From Actinomycetota bacterium (GTDB lineage: Bacteria > Actinomycetota > Humimicrobiia > Humimicrobiales > Humimicrobiaceae): a stretch of 6,442 bases of DNA. The position numbers were made by a program, and so were the translations under genes. Under the pieces are notes generated by a model. It worked only from the letters and a program-made list of their open reading frames with translations, was not told the origin of the DNA and ran no database searches. How positions within the stretch are numbered: position 1 is the first letter of the stretch; each line of letters starts with the position of its first letter. Positions 5,628-6,442 of the stretch are shown here, one piece after another. The stretch lies in the NCBI GenBank assembly GCA_018399435.1, contig JAGYOJ010000098.1, forward strand, positions 1 through 6,442, in the 5' to 3' direction.

Positions 5628-6442
5628 TTATTTAGCGCTGCTGTTGTATTGCAAATAAACAACATGGGTATTAGTGAATTCATAAACCCCATGTTTTCCA
5701 TCCGCCCCGCCGATACCAGATTTTCTCCATCCCGCATGAAAACCTTGTATGGCCTCGAAATTTTCACGGTTTATATAAGTTTCTCCAAATTTTATCTCAT
5801 TAGAAGCTCTCATTGCCTTATCGATATTGCTTGTATAAATAGAGGAGGTTAAACCATACTCACAATCATTTGAATATTTAATTGCCTGGTCTAAATCTTT
5901 TACAGTAACTACCGGAAGAACAGGGCCAAAAATTTCTTTTCTTATTATCTCCATTGATTGCGTAGCATTATCTAAAATAGTTGGCTTGTAATAATATCCT
6001 GCATCCCTTACCTTTGCAGCCTTTCCGCCCAATAGCAATTCGGCGCCTTCATTAACTGCATTTTCAACCATTTTAGAAACTTTTTGTTGCTGCTGTTTGC
6101 TTACCAATGGCCCCATATCGATACCCTGGTCAAGGATAGGGTCTCCGTATTTAACTTTTTTCATTGATTCTACTAATCTTTCAATAAATTCATCTTTAAT
6201 TTCCTCTTCAACATAGGCCCTTTCTGCGCAATTACAAATTTGGCCAGTATTTCCAATCCTGGACTCCGTAATTGCATCTACAGCTAAATCCAGGTCTGCA
6301 TCAGCTAAAACTATGGCTGGAGCCTTGCCCCCAAGCTCTAAGCTTACTTTTGTAACATTTTTGGCGGCAGCAGCCATAATGGATGGGCCGGTTTCAACAC
6401 TTCCTGTAATGCTGATTAGGCCAATTTTAGGGCTAGATGCTA
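5628..6442 (-). CDS. aldA: AldA-like aldehyde dehydrogenase (lactaldehyde/glycolaldehyde type), N-terminus outside window
   Basis: This NAD-dependent aldehyde dehydrogenase is cut by the right edge. The last 270 residues of about 480 are present, and the frame stays open to 6442. The first visible residues read SSPKIGLISITGSVETG, the segment around the NAD site. Then come the general-base Glu in LELGGKAPA (visible residue 35), the catalytic Cys in GQICNCAER (visible residue 69) and the KEIFGPVLPVV motif (about 168-178). The C-terminus, with YINRENFEAIQGF and GWRKSGIGGADGKHG, is very close to E. coli AldA as I remember it. That enzyme oxidises L-lactaldehyde to lactate and glycolaldehyde to glycolate. 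All catalytic elements visible are intact. An ATG at 6375-6377 is internal, not the start. The subfamily is clear from motif matching, but the physiological aldehyde is inferred. Confidence 0.93.
   Translation of the reverse strand, partial: ASSPKIGLISITGSVETGPSIMAAAAKNVTKVSLELGGKAPAIVLADADLDLAVDAITESRIGNTGQICNCAERAYVEEEIKDEFIERLVESMKKVKYGDPILDQGIDMGPLVSKQQQQKVSKMVENAVNEGAELLLGGKAAKVRDAGYYYKPTILDNATQSMEIIRKEIFGPVLPVVTVKDLDQAIKYSNDCEYGLTSSIYTSNIDKAMRASNEIKFGETYINRENFEAIQGFHAGWRKSGIGGADGKHGVYEFTNTHVVYLQYNSSAK

Overview
This AT-rich window reads as chromosomal DNA of a bacterium. Genes carry Shine-Dalgarno sequences, and a sigma70-type promoter is visible. The window holds the 5' part of a V/A-type (rotary) ATPase operon, a 387-base divergent intergenic region, and a small group of metal-enzyme and aldehyde-metabolism genes. 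A low-GC bacterium with a V-type ATPase in the Enterococcus ntp gene order would fit an anaerobe (Clostridia-like, Thermotogae-like or a candidate phylum). The sequence alone does not allow a firmer placement, and I see no phage, transposon, CRISPR or RNA gene.

Positions 1-4111 (minus strand) hold five tightly packed genes read right to left: stalk subunit H/G (ntpF-like), membrane stator subunit I, rotor-ring subunit K, stalk subunit E, and the first 245 codons of subunit C, which runs off the left edge. The order F-I-K-E-C equals the start of the Enterococcus hirae ntp operon, so the remaining central-stalk and catalytic subunits are expected just beyond position 1. The ring subunit carries every residue that binds Na+ in E. 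hirae NtpK, at a constant offset of four. I therefore infer a sodium-translocating enzyme. Subunit I carries both conserved membrane arginines.

Positions 4112-4498 separate the ATPase operon from a rightward gene. A strong-looking promoter (TTGACA, 16 bp, TATTAT with an upstream TG) points into the operon. It is covered by two interlaced perfect inverted repeats with identical 29-bp arm spacing, the most interesting non-coding feature of the window.

Positions 4499-4894 (plus) encode a VOC/glyoxalase-fold protein with a complete four-residue metal site. It converges on a minus-strand metallo-beta-lactamase-fold gene (4918-5556), with a perfect 9-bp-arm hairpin at the junction. Upstream of that, also on the minus strand, lies the C-terminal part of an aldehyde dehydrogenase closely resembling E. 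coli AldA (lactaldehyde/glycolaldehyde dehydrogenase), cut by the right edge. These three genes may share a role in small-carbonyl metabolism, but that is inference from family and proximity only. Overall the window looks like ordinary core and peripheral metabolism; I found no clear evidence of a new multi-gene system.
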